Assembly: GCA_022600255.1 (NCBI GenBank)
Contig: JAHZKU010000055.1
Span: 1-9,501, forward strand
Direction: 5' to 3'
From: Actinomycetes bacterium
Lineage (GTDB): Bacteria; Actinomycetota; Actinomycetes; S36-B12; GCA-2699445
DNA length: 9,501 nt
Made by a program: the position numbers and the translations under genes. The notes beneath the pieces are model-generated. The model was not told the origin of the DNA and searched no databases. It saw only the letters and a list, made by a program, of their open reading frames with translations. The first letter of the stretch is position 1, and every line of letters begins with the position of its first letter. Below are positions 1 to 6,395 of this stretch, piece after piece.

Positions 1-80
1 CTCTTGATCCGGTCGCGGTCAAGGTCATCCAGCCAAATCGAGACTCCAGCGTCTGCCAAGGCCTTCAAACGTGCGTTCAT
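1..80 (-). CDS. tal: Transaldolase, N-terminal fragment (gene runs off the left edge)
   Basis: Reading leftward from an ATG at 80-78 gives 26 residues that begin MNARLKALADAG and continue VSIWLDDLDRDRIK. This is the typical N-terminus of actinobacterial transaldolase, which moves a dihydroxyacetone unit between sedoheptulose 7-phosphate and glyceraldehyde 3-phosphate in the cytosolic non-oxidative pentose phosphate pathway. The start is supported by an AGGAG ribosome binding site 7 nt upstream. The catalytic Schiff-base lysine lies outside the window. The gene follows transketolase on the same strand after a 146-bp spacer, the usual tkt-tal order in actinobacteria, so co-transcription is likely. 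Only the N-terminus is visible, so the identification rests on that short match plus context. Confidence 0.88.
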   Translation of the reverse strand, partial: MNARLKALADAGVSIWLDDLDRDRIK

Positions 81-101
81 TGTGCAACTCCTGCGGGTAG
101 T

Positions 102-120
102 GAACTCACGGTGCGAGTTC
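102..120. repeat. Inverted repeat just upstream of tal
   Basis: GAACTC (102-107) and GAGTTC (115-120) form a perfect 6-bp stem around a 7-nt loop. It lies about 20 nt upstream of the tal start, inside the tkt-tal spacer, and has no following U-tract. It could be a weak mRNA hairpin between the two genes or a small operator. The rest of the spacer (81-226) holds the tal ribosome binding site and a loose 6-bp pairing of CCCATT (175-180) with AATGGG (202-207), which is unconvincing because its loop is 21 nt. Confidence 0.3.
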
Positions 121-226
121 GACGATCTTGTTCGCGAGGTTATCGGCTAGGGCTCAGCTATGCCTGACCAAAGCCCCATTCAGCACAAACAATTCACCTC
201 AAATGGGCGAGCTTTCTGCGCGCCGT

Positions 227-2302
227 TCAGCCCTTGGCGTTTTCGATGGATTCCATGGCGGCCGCCGTGACATGTTCGGCCGTAAATCCGTACTTTTTCA
301 TCAAATAGGAGCCATCGGCGGACTCGCCGAAGTGGTCGATCCCGATTGGCACGCCAGCATCCCCGATGTACTTCCACCAACCCACGGTGGCTCCTGCCTC
401 CACAGAAACACGGGCTTTGACCGACGGTGGGAGGACCTCGTCCTTGTATGCCTGTTCTTGTTCTTCGAACCATTCCAGGCACGGCATCGAGACCACGCGG
501 GCGTTGATCCCGTCGCCAGCGAGTTGTTCTTGCGCCGTCATGGCCAAGCCGACCTCAGTACCCGTGGCTAGGAGCAAGACATCCGGCTGGCCACCGGCGG
601 CCTCGGACAGGATGTAGGCACCTCGCGCAGCCTCATCCGCGCTTGCGAACTTCTCACGATCGATGACAGGGGTGCCCTGCCGACTGAGCGCCAGACCTGT
701 GGGGGTGCCGCGCTCCAGCGCGATCTTCCACACGGCCGCGGTCTCCGTGGCATCAGCCGGGCGGGCCATGTTGAACTGCGGCATGGCGCGGAACGCCCAG
801 AGTTGGGCGATTGGCTGGTGCGTCGGGCCATCTTCGCCAACGCCAAGCGAGTCATGGGTCCAGACAAAAATCACGCGTGCTTCCATCAGCGCTGAGAGTC
901 GCACCGCACCACGCATGTAGTCAGAAAACACGAAGAACGTGCCTCCGAAAGGCTTCAATAGACCGTCAAGAGACAGCCCGTTCACGATGGCACCCATCGC
1001 GTGTTCGCGGATTCCGAAGTGCAGGACGCGTCCGTGGGGTGAGTGGGGTCCGGCGAAGGGAGAATCGGACTTCACCTTGATATTGCTCGGCAGGAACGAC
1101 GGGGCGCCCTCGATCGTGGTCAAGTTGCTGCCCGCTAGATCGGCTGACCCACCGAGGAATTCCGGGACTGCCGCAGCAATGGCCTGGATCGCCGCGTGGG
1201 AGGCCTTGCGGGTAGCGATGCTGGCACCAACTTCGAACTCGGGCAGATCAATCTCCGGCAGGACGCCGCTTTGAATCCGATCGAGGAGTGCCGCCTTGTC
1301 AGGGTTGGCTTCCCGCCAGGCGGCAAAGGTGACGTTCCACTGCTCGTGTAGTGCGATCCCGCGATCCCGCACGCGACGGGCATGGGTCAGCACCTCCTGG
1401 GTGACCGGGAAGTCCACATCAGGGTCGAACCCCAGCACTTCCTTGACCTTGGCGACCTCATCGGCGCCTAACGCTGCGCCGTGTGCCTTGCCAGTGTTCT
1501 GCAGGTCTGGGGCAGGCCACCCGATGATCGTGCGTAGTTGGATGAAAGAGGGCTTGTCGTGGACGTTGCGAGCTTCCTCAAGCGCGTCGGCCAACGCCTG
1601 GACATTGACGCTGCCGTCACGATTCATGTCTACCTTCTGGGTGTGCCAACCGTACGCCTTGTAACGCTCAACAACGTTCTCGTTAAAGGCAATCGCGGTG
1701 TCATCCTCGATCGAGATGTGGTTGTCGTCCCAGATCACGGTCATGTTGCCCAGCTCCTGGACACCGGCCAGAGACGACGCCTCAGAAGTGATGCCCTCTT
1801 CGAGGTCACCGTCGCCGCAGAACACGTAGACATGGTGATCAAACGGGCTCTCGCCGGGGGCAGCATCGGGATCAAACAGACCGCGTTCGTACCGCTGTGC
1901 GTAGGCCATGCCGACTGCGGTACTGAGCCCTTGGCCCAGGGGTCCGGTTGTGGTCTCCACTCCCTTGGTGTGGCCAAACTCTGGGTGCCCGGGCGTCAAG
2001 CTGCCGGCCTTACGGAAGTTCTCGAGATCGGACAGTTCTAGACCGTAGCCGGAGAAGAAGAGCTCGGTGTACAAGGTGAGACTAGAATGCCCATTGGAGA
2101 GAACGAAGCGATCCCGGCCAAGCCAGTTGGGATCTGAGGGATCATGGCGCAGGAACTTCTGGAACAGCAGATATGCGGCGGGGGCCAAGCTCATGGCAGT
2201 CCCGGGGTGACCATTACCAGTCCGTTGGACCGCATCCGCGGCCAGAATTCGCGCAGTGTCTACGGCGCGGTCATCCAACTCGGTCCACTCGATATTGCTC
2301 AC
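227..2302 (-). CDS. tkt: Transketolase
   Basis: This 691-residue enzyme transfers two-carbon ketol units between sugar phosphates using thiamine diphosphate, in the cytosolic pentose phosphate pathway. From the chosen GTG start the substrate-side motif TGNGHPG is at about residues 28-34. The thiamine-diphosphate/metal motif begins at GDGD (about 163-166) and ends at the N near 194. The pyrimidine-domain segment HFGIREHAMG contains the catalytic Glu near 433, and THDSLGVGEDGPTHQP is at about 482-497. The C-terminal domain contains LATGTEVGLA. The length is normal for the family. The GTG at 2302 is preferred because SNIEWTEL is a typical N-terminus and a GGAAGGA site lies 8 nt upstream. The frame stays open to 2425, but the extra residues are low-complexity and unlike transketolase. 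It is divergent from ctaB and upstream of tal. Confidence 0.97.
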   Translation of the reverse strand: MSNIEWTELDDRAVDTARILAADAVQRTGNGHPGTAMSLAPAAYLLFQKFLRHDPSDPNWLGRDRFVLSNGHSSLTLYTELFFSGYGLELSDLENFRKAGSLTPGHPEFGHTKGVETTTGPLGQGLSTAVGMAYAQRYERGLFDPDAAPGESPFDHHVYVFCGDGDLEEGITSEASSLAGVQELGNMTVIWDDNHISIEDDTAIAFNENVVERYKAYGWHTQKVDMNRDGSVNVQALADALEEARNVHDKPSFIQLRTIIGWPAPDLQNTGKAHGAALGADEVAKVKEVLGFDPDVDFPVTQEVLTHARRVRDRGIALHEQWNVTFAAWREANPDKAALLDRIQSGVLPEIDLPEFEVGASIATRKASHAAIQAIAAAVPEFLGGSADLAGSNLTTIEGAPSFLPSNIKVKSDSPFAGPHSPHGRVLHFGIREHAMGAIVNGLSLDGLLKPFGGTFFVFSDYMRGAVRLSALMEARVIFVWTHDSLGVGEDGPTHQPIAQLWAFRAMPQFNMARPADATETAAVWKIALERGTPTGLALSRQGTPVIDREKFASADEAARGAYILSEAAGGQPDVLLLATGTEVGLAMTAQEQLAGDGINARVVSMPCLEWFEEQEQAYKDEVLPPSVKARVSVEAGATVGWWKYIGDAGVPIGIDHFGESADGSYLMKKYGFTAEHVTAAAMESIENAKG

Positions 2303-2310
2303 AGGTCTGG

Positions 2311-2317
2311 TCCTTCC
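2311..2317 (-). promoter_or_regulatory. Ribosome binding site deciding the tkt start
   Basis: On the minus strand this reads GGAAGGA and ends 8 nt before the GTG at 2302. The upstream in-frame start candidates have no comparable site, so this fixes the start at 2302. Confidence 0.7.
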
Positions 2318-2484
2318 ACAGTCGCGGCATGTTGATCTCATCGGCAGCCTATCGTCGGACATGCCGGATGGCTTGCTACGCAGGGGATTGGTCGCTTGTA
2401 GACTTGAAAGGGTGCAGATTGGCATAGCTGGCCCAAGGTAAACTCCTCGGAGAGGCTGGTCTTCACGGGTTGGCGGAGGTCCAG

Positions 2485-2520
2485 AGACGGCCTTTTGAGA
2501 GACGGTGTTTGAGTAGACGG
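2485..2520. repeat. Three AGACGG direct repeats at exact 15-bp spacing
   Basis: AGACGG occurs at 2485-2490, 2500-2505 and 2515-2520, so each copy starts exactly 15 bp after the last. The first two are preceded by G and the third by T; the last two share AGACGGTG. The sequence between copies is similar but not identical (TTTTGAG after the first, TTTGAGT after the second). This resembles an iteron-like binding array for a regulator. No known binding motif was recognised. Confidence 0.55.
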
Positions 2521-2538
2521 TGCTGGATCAGGCACCGT
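2517..2538. repeat. Inverted repeat ACGGTGC-N8-GCACCGT
   Basis: ACGGTGC (2517-2523) and GCACCGT (2532-2538) are perfect reverse complements around an 8-nt centre. The left arm overlaps the third AGACGG repeat. It lies about 135 bp upstream of ctaB and 215 bp upstream of tkt and has no U-tract on either side. An operator for a dimeric regulator is the likeliest reading; a hairpin in the 5' leader of either transcript is the alternative. Confidence 0.45.
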
Positions 2539-2673
2539 TCAACTGGCAGATCGACACCATCGCGTGGGATCGACAGTGTGTGTTGGATGATAGACAGGCA
2601 GTGAGCCGCGACGGCGGCGCTAAGGCTGAATACACGGAATCACCAGATTTCGGATCGCGGATCGGAGTATTGG

Positions 2674-3639
2674 GTGACAGCAACCGACCCTAGGGACAAA
2701 CTCTCATTCGCGCACGGCCAGGCGAGCCCGGTTGCCGGTGAGTCTGAGTTGTCCGTGACCTACTCCAGGTTCGACGACATCAAAGCGTACGTCGCGTTGA
2801 CGAAGCCCCGCATCATTGAGTTGCTGTTGGTGACCACTGTCCCCACGATGTTCTTGGCCGCCGGTGGGCTGCCGCAGTTCTCGATTGCGTTGGCGACCTT
2901 AGTTGGCGGGGCGTTGGCTGCAGCTGGGGCCAATACCCTGAATTGTTACGTGGACCGCGACATTGATGCGGTGATGGCGCGCACAGAGAATCGGCCCTTG
3001 GTGACTGGACGCATTCCAGCCCGGAACGCGCTGGTCTTTGGAATCGGCCTTTCGTTGCTATCCGTGCTTGTGCTCGCAGTTTTCACGAACCTGTTCGCTG
3101 CTCTCTTGGGGGCCGCCGCGATTCTCATGTATGTCGTTGGCTACACCATGATCCTCAAGCGGCGCACCAGCCAGAATATTGTGTGGGGCGGCGCGGCTGG
3201 TTGTATGCCGGTTCTGATCGCCTGGGCGGCCGTCACCGGAGGCCTGACATGGGCTCCGGTTGTTCTCTTCCTGATTGTGTTCTTCTGGACGCCGCCGCAT
3301 TACTGGCCACTGTCTTTGCGTTACAAGGACGACTACGCCGCAGCCGGGGTACCGATGCTGCCGGTCGTTGCCGAGCCCCAATCGGTCGTCGTGAAGATCA
3401 TCCGTTACTCCTGGGCCATGGTGTTAACCTCGCTGGTGCTCATTGTGGCAGGCCCAATGGGGTGGTTCTACAGCATCGTCGCCATCGTTCTGGGCGTCTT
3501 GTTCATGTACGAGGCCTTCGCCTTGCGTGGTCGCGTCCGCAAGAAGGCGCAGGACCTGATGCCGATGCGGCTATTCCACGGGTCCATCACCTACTTGGCT
3601 CTTCTGTTCCTCGCCGTCGCGGTGGATCCCTTCCTATAG
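2674..3639 (+). CDS. ctaB: Heme O synthase (protoheme IX farnesyltransferase)
   Basis: This 321-residue membrane prenyltransferase of the UbiA superfamily adds a farnesyl group to heme B to give heme O, the first step towards heme A for cytochrome c oxidase. The first aspartate-rich motif is clear at about residues 90-108, running N90-CYV-D94-R-D-I-D98 and then MARTENRP. The second conserved loop, YKDDYAAAGVPMLPVV, is at about 217-232. ALTKPRIIELLLVTTVPTMF at about 41-60 matches the family N-terminus, and the rest is a series of hydrophobic segments consistent with about nine membrane helices. The start is GTG with a GGAG site 6 nt upstream; the first 28 or so residues are poorly conserved, so a later start is possible. 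It is divergent from tkt, as in many actinobacteria. Confidence 0.96.
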   Translation: MTATDPRDKLSFAHGQASPVAGESELSVTYSRFDDIKAYVALTKPRIIELLLVTTVPTMFLAAGGLPQFSIALATLVGGALAAAGANTLNCYVDRDIDAVMARTENRPLVTGRIPARNALVFGIGLSLLSVLVLAVFTNLFAALLGAAAILMYVVGYTMILKRRTSQNIVWGGAAGCMPVLIAWAAVTGGLTWAPVVLFLIVFFWTPPHYWPLSLRYKDDYAAAGVPMLPVVAEPQSVVVKIIRYSWAMVLTSLVLIVAGPMGWFYSIVAIVLGVLFMYEAFALRGRVRKKAQDLMPMRLFHGSITYLALLFLAVAVDPFL

Positions 3640-3653
3640 GGCTGCTTCTGCTG

Positions 3654-3671
3654 ACGCTCGGTTGGGAGCGT
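3654..3671 (+). terminator. Terminator-like hairpin downstream of ctaB
   Basis: ACGCTC (3654-3659) and GAGCGT (3666-3671) form a perfect 6-bp stem with a 6-nt loop, starting 15 nt after the ctaB stop. No U-tract follows. Such U-less hairpins are common after actinobacterial genes, but this stem is short. Confidence 0.4.
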
Positions 3672-3706
3672 GGGCGGCACTGGAATCCGACATTTGGGGC
3701 GGATCG

Positions 3707-3725
3707 GCACTCAACGGGTGAGTGC
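3707..3725. repeat. Perfect 7-bp inverted repeat between ctaB and the EAL gene
   Basis: GCACTCA (3707-3713) and TGAGTGC (3719-3725) pair perfectly around a 5-nt centre, ACGGG. It could be a second hairpin of a tandem ctaB terminator or an operator for the downstream gene. The rest of the 252-bp gap (3640-3891) shows no convincing promoter boxes. The frame open across this gap is a continuation of an overlapping shadow of ctaB. Confidence 0.4.
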
Positions 3726-3875
3726 GATAGAACATCGGGTTCGAAAGGGCCTAACAACCGCTGGTCCTCTCGCCATTCTCGGCCCGAAATAGCAAGATGG
3801 GAGCAGCGCCGGGTTTCGCGTCATGGGTCATCAATCGGTCCGCGACCAGTCTTGCTTGGTGCTGCTTTGAGTGGG

Positions 3876-3883
3876 GGAGGAGG
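3876..3883 (+). promoter_or_regulatory. Ribosome binding site deciding the start of the EAL protein
   Basis: GGAGGAGG ends 8 nt before the ATG at 3892. The alternative in-frame GTG at 3871 would place this site inside the coding region and has no site of its own, so 3892 is preferred. Confidence 0.75.
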
Positions 3884-3891
3884 CCAGCGCG

Positions 3892-6177
3892 ATGATTGGT
3901 CAGCCTGGCTCGCCGACTCCGGAGTCATCGACAGCCGGCACGCCTTTGCCGACCGGAACACCGTGGCCGCCTCGCGCCATCACGGCCTTGGGAACTGCCT
4001 TGGGTGCTCACGTGGTTCTGCTGACGCCGCAGCAGTTCGTTGCAGATTGTGACACGGGCTTCCCACAACGATTGGGCTTGGAGCGCACGGATGTGGTGGG
4101 ACATCGAATTTCGGATTTTGTCCTTGTACCACCGGACGTGTCCAGCGTCGGAACCACCAACGCGCAGACTCTGCTCCGGGTTGGTGATCAGGAGATCGCG
4201 GTCAGTGTCACCAGCCAGGTGTTCCTAGAGGCGCTGCCATCCGATTCTGACGATCTGTCCGGCCCCGACGAGTCCGTGATGCTGATTCGTCTCTTGTCTG
4301 AGACGCAGGATCCTGAGTCGGTAGTGGCCGACTTCTACTCAAGGATGCGGGATGTGCCGGCGCGGGACTGGCCCGTTGAGGTTTCTCGCAATCTTGCCGC
4401 GGTGTTCGGCACGCGGTGGGCGATGATCGGGCGGGCGAACGCAAACCTGACCGGCGTTGATGTGCCCGCTCTGATCGATGGGGAATCCGTATCGGAAGCG
4501 TTCACCTACGAGTTGGTGAACTCGCCCTGCGAGCTGTTGCCAAGTACTCGTTTTCTGATCGTCAAGGAGGGGGTTGCGCAGGCGTATCCTGCCGACGGAT
4601 TCCTAGCCGACAACGAGGTCGTGGGCTATTTGGGAGCCACCTTCTCCGAACCTCTCGGGGGGTGGGCCGGGTTGGCCGTGTTGATGCACGATGCTCCACT
4701 CACACTCGAGCCCTATCAGCAAGCGGGCTTCCGCATCCTAACGGAACGCATCGGGTCCGAGTTTGCCCGACGCCAGTCGCACCAACTGGCGCTCGAAGCC
4801 AACCTACGGCTGGCCAAAGCCACCGAAGTGGACCCGCTAACACAGATGCTAAACCGCCGATCCTTCCAGGCCGCGGTGGAGCAGCAGTTGGCTAACGCTG
4901 GGGCGACAGGATTCGATGATCTGGTCTTGGTGCACGTGGACCTCGACGCTTTCGGTCACGTCAACGATCAGCATGGCCATGCCGCGGGAGATCGAGCCCT
5001 AGCCGAAGCGGGCCGGCGGATTACGCAGAGCCTCGGGCCCGACGAGATGGCCGGTCGCATTGCTGGCGACCGGTTTTCGTTGTGGTTGACCGCTATCGAC
5101 GCCGAGTCTGCACTCCGCCGGACTGCCGCACTGCTAGACGCACTGAGCGTTCCAATCCCTGTCTCGAACGGGGAAGTGCTGTTGCAGGCGTCAGCCGGAC
5201 TCGCCGTAGCGCCTAGCAACGGCGACTATGACGGCTTGGCTCGAGAAGCCAACGTCGCACTTGCGTCGGCCAAGAATCGCGGCGGTGGACACAGCGTTCT
5301 GTATTCCACTGCGCTGGAACTGCGCAATCCCGCCAGCCTTGATGAAGCCTTGCGGGACGACATCAGTCGTGGCATGCAAACCGATGAGTTCCTGCTTCAT
5401 TACCAGCCCATTGTCGACTTCGAGACGATGTCGCCGGTTGCGTACGAAAGCTTGGTGCGGTGGCGGCACCGGAGCCAAGGCATCATCTCCCCGCAGCGCT
5501 TCCTGCCGACCGCTGAGCGGACGGGACAGATCATTCCCTTGGGGTATCAGTTGTTCGAGATCGCAGCTCGACAGGCCGTGGCCTGGCAGCGCGCGGGGTT
5601 GTCCAGCCGAGGCGGATCGGTGGGGGCGAACCTTTCCCGGCGGCAGTTCCACGCAGTTGACCTGATCGATCGGCTGAAATCGATCATGGCGCGTACCGGC
5701 GCCGACCCCCATCGTCTAGTCATCGAAGTCACCGAGACCACCATCTTTGATGATGAGAACCAAGCTGCTCGGATCTTGCGCCAGATGAAGGATCTTGGGT
5801 TCCGCATCGCGTTGGATGATTTTGGGGTGGGGCAGTCCTCTCTGAGTGCGTTGCACGCCCTGCCCATCGACATCGTGAAGATCGATCGGTCCTTCGTCGC
5901 GAATCTGGCCGGTAACTCCTACAGCCCGACCCACGTGATTGTGACCGCGATGGTGGACTTGGCCTTGAAGTTGGGGCTGAGTCCGGTCGCCGAGGGAATC
6001 GAGACCCAAGATCAACTCGATTTCTTGGTAGAACTGGGGTGCCGCCGCGGCCAAGGCTACTTTCTGGGTGGTCCTCAGCCGCCGGGCATTGCGCGCTTCG
6101 CAGGGCAGATGCCCAGTCAACGCAGGGTCCAGGGTCCGTTTAGGTCGCTACAGTCGGGGTACACCTCGGGAGAGTAA
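3892..6177 (+). CDS. PAS-like/GAF/GGDEF/EAL protein, probable c-di-GMP phosphodiesterase
   Basis: This 761-residue protein probably hydrolyses cyclic di-GMP in response to a signal sensed by its N-terminal half. Residues about 30-140 look like a divergent PAS domain. Residues about 145-295 look like a GAF domain, with YELVNSPCE near 206-214 and YLGATFSEPLGG near 246-257. The GGDEF domain spans about 314-470, starting at DPLTQMLNRRSF. Its signature is AGDRF at 391-395, with Arg in place of the metal-binding Glu and no RxxD inhibitory site, so cyclase activity is unlikely. The EAL domain spans about 487-740. It keeps E519 (ESLVR), N580, E612, D642-D643 (DDFG), K663, E701 (EGIE) and Q721, the set expected of an active phosphodiesterase. 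No membrane segment or signal peptide is apparent, so it should be cytosolic. The degenerate GGDEF may serve as a GTP-binding regulatory domain, as known for some relatives. Confidence 0.93.
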   Translation: MIGQPGSPTPESSTAGTPLPTGTPWPPRAITALGTALGAHVVLLTPQQFVADCDTGFPQRLGLERTDVVGHRISDFVLVPPDVSSVGTTNAQTLLRVGDQEIAVSVTSQVFLEALPSDSDDLSGPDESVMLIRLLSETQDPESVVADFYSRMRDVPARDWPVEVSRNLAAVFGTRWAMIGRANANLTGVDVPALIDGESVSEAFTYELVNSPCELLPSTRFLIVKEGVAQAYPADGFLADNEVVGYLGATFSEPLGGWAGLAVLMHDAPLTLEPYQQAGFRILTERIGSEFARRQSHQLALEANLRLAKATEVDPLTQMLNRRSFQAAVEQQLANAGATGFDDLVLVHVDLDAFGHVNDQHGHAAGDRALAEAGRRITQSLGPDEMAGRIAGDRFSLWLTAIDAESALRRTAALLDALSVPIPVSNGEVLLQASAGLAVAPSNGDYDGLAREANVALASAKNRGGGHSVLYSTALELRNPASLDEALRDDISRGMQTDEFLLHYQPIVDFETMSPVAYESLVRWRHRSQGIISPQRFLPTAERTGQIIPLGYQLFEIAARQAVAWQRAGLSSRGGSVGANLSRRQFHAVDLIDRLKSIMARTGADPHRLVIEVTETTIFDDENQAARILRQMKDLGFRIALDDFGVGQSSLSALHALPIDIVKIDRSFVANLAGNSYSPTHVIVTAMVDLALKLGLSPVAEGIETQDQLDFLVELGCRRGQGYFLGGPQPPGIARFAGQMPSQRRVQGPFRSLQSGYTSGE
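6138..6162 (+). promoter_or_regulatory. Sigma-B/F-type promoter for the CsbD gene
   Basis: GTTT (6138-6141) and GGGTAC (6157-6162) are separated by exactly 15 nt. This matches the GTTT-N15-17-GGGTA pattern used by actinobacterial general-stress sigma factors (SigF in mycobacteria, SigB in Streptomyces). It lies inside the last codons of the EAL gene. Transcription would start near 6170, giving a leader of about 35-40 nt before the csbD ATG at 6207. CsbD genes are classic sigma-B targets, which strengthens the call. Confidence 0.7.
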
Positions 6178-6206
6178 ACCTTGCAGTCGACCAAACAGGA
6201 GATGTC

Positions 6207-6380
6207 ATGGGTGCTAGCGAAAAAACCAGGAACGTCAGCGACCAGTTCAAGGGTCGTGCGAAAGAAGTGGCCGGTGCAGTCACTGGCAACTCAGATTTGA
6301 AGCTTCGTGGTCGCGCCGAACAGGCGAGTGCGTCGCTGCGGCAGTCTTTTGAAAAGCTCAAGGATGCCATCAAGCTGTAG
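6207..6380 (+). CDS. CsbD-family general stress protein
   Basis: This 57-residue gene was found by direct reading. It begins MGASEKTRNVSDQFKGRAKE and continues VAGAVTGNSDLKLRGRAEQA, the characteristic CsbD pattern: an EKxxN start, a DQxKGxAKE core, an AGxVTG turn and a GRAEQ-type helix. CsbD proteins are small, charged, soluble proteins made under general stress, and their molecular role is not known. The start is supported by AGGAG at 6197-6201, 5 nt upstream of the ATG. It begins 29 bp after the EAL gene on the same strand, so read-through is possible, but a sigma-B/F-type promoter at 6138-6162 suggests independent stress control. It ends 15 bp from the convergent end of ctaA, and I see no terminator hairpin between them. 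Confidence 0.88.
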   Translation: MGASEKTRNVSDQFKGRAKEVAGAVTGNSDLKLRGRAEQASASLRQSFEKLKDAIKL

Positions 6381-6395
6381 CTGAGAAGTCAGGTA

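Larger units (their letters stand above)
2303..2673. promoter_or_regulatory. Divergent tkt/ctaB intergenic regulatory region
   Basis: This 371-bp stretch contains no credible gene and must carry the promoters of tkt (leftward) and ctaB (rightward). I see no clean pair of -35 and -10 boxes for either. A possible minus-strand -10 is TAGGCT at about 2349-2354, without a good -35. The region is rich in short repeats: AGACGG three times at a 15-bp period (2485-2520), a 7+7 inverted repeat (2517-2538), GATCGACA twice (2549-2556 and 2568-2575) and a back-to-back CGGATCG pair (2651-2664) just before the ctaB ribosome binding site. Confidence 0.55.

Noticed and set aside
1538..2041. 167-residue frame antisense to tkt
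   Set aside because: Lies wholly on the opposite strand of a clear transketolase and has no recognisable domain.
2303..2425. N-terminal extension of transketolase by 41 residues
   Set aside because: The extra residues do not resemble transketolase and have no ribosome binding site; the GTG at 2302 has both a good site and a typical N-terminus.
2338..2535. 65-residue minus-strand frame in the tkt/ctaB gap
   Set aside because: GTG start without a ribosome binding site, Pro/Ser-rich sequence like no family I know, and overlap with the repeat-rich regulatory region.
3183..4052. 289-residue plus-strand frame overlapping ctaB and the EAL gene
   Set aside because: It is a shifted reading of two well-supported genes, rich in Arg, Gly and Ser as expected of a high-GC shadow frame.
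6381..6395. Shared terminator between the convergent csbD and ctaA genes
   Set aside because: The 15-bp gap and its flanks show only a 4-bp self-pairing (AGCT-GT-AGCT) and a NotI-like palindrome inside ctaA; no real hairpin.
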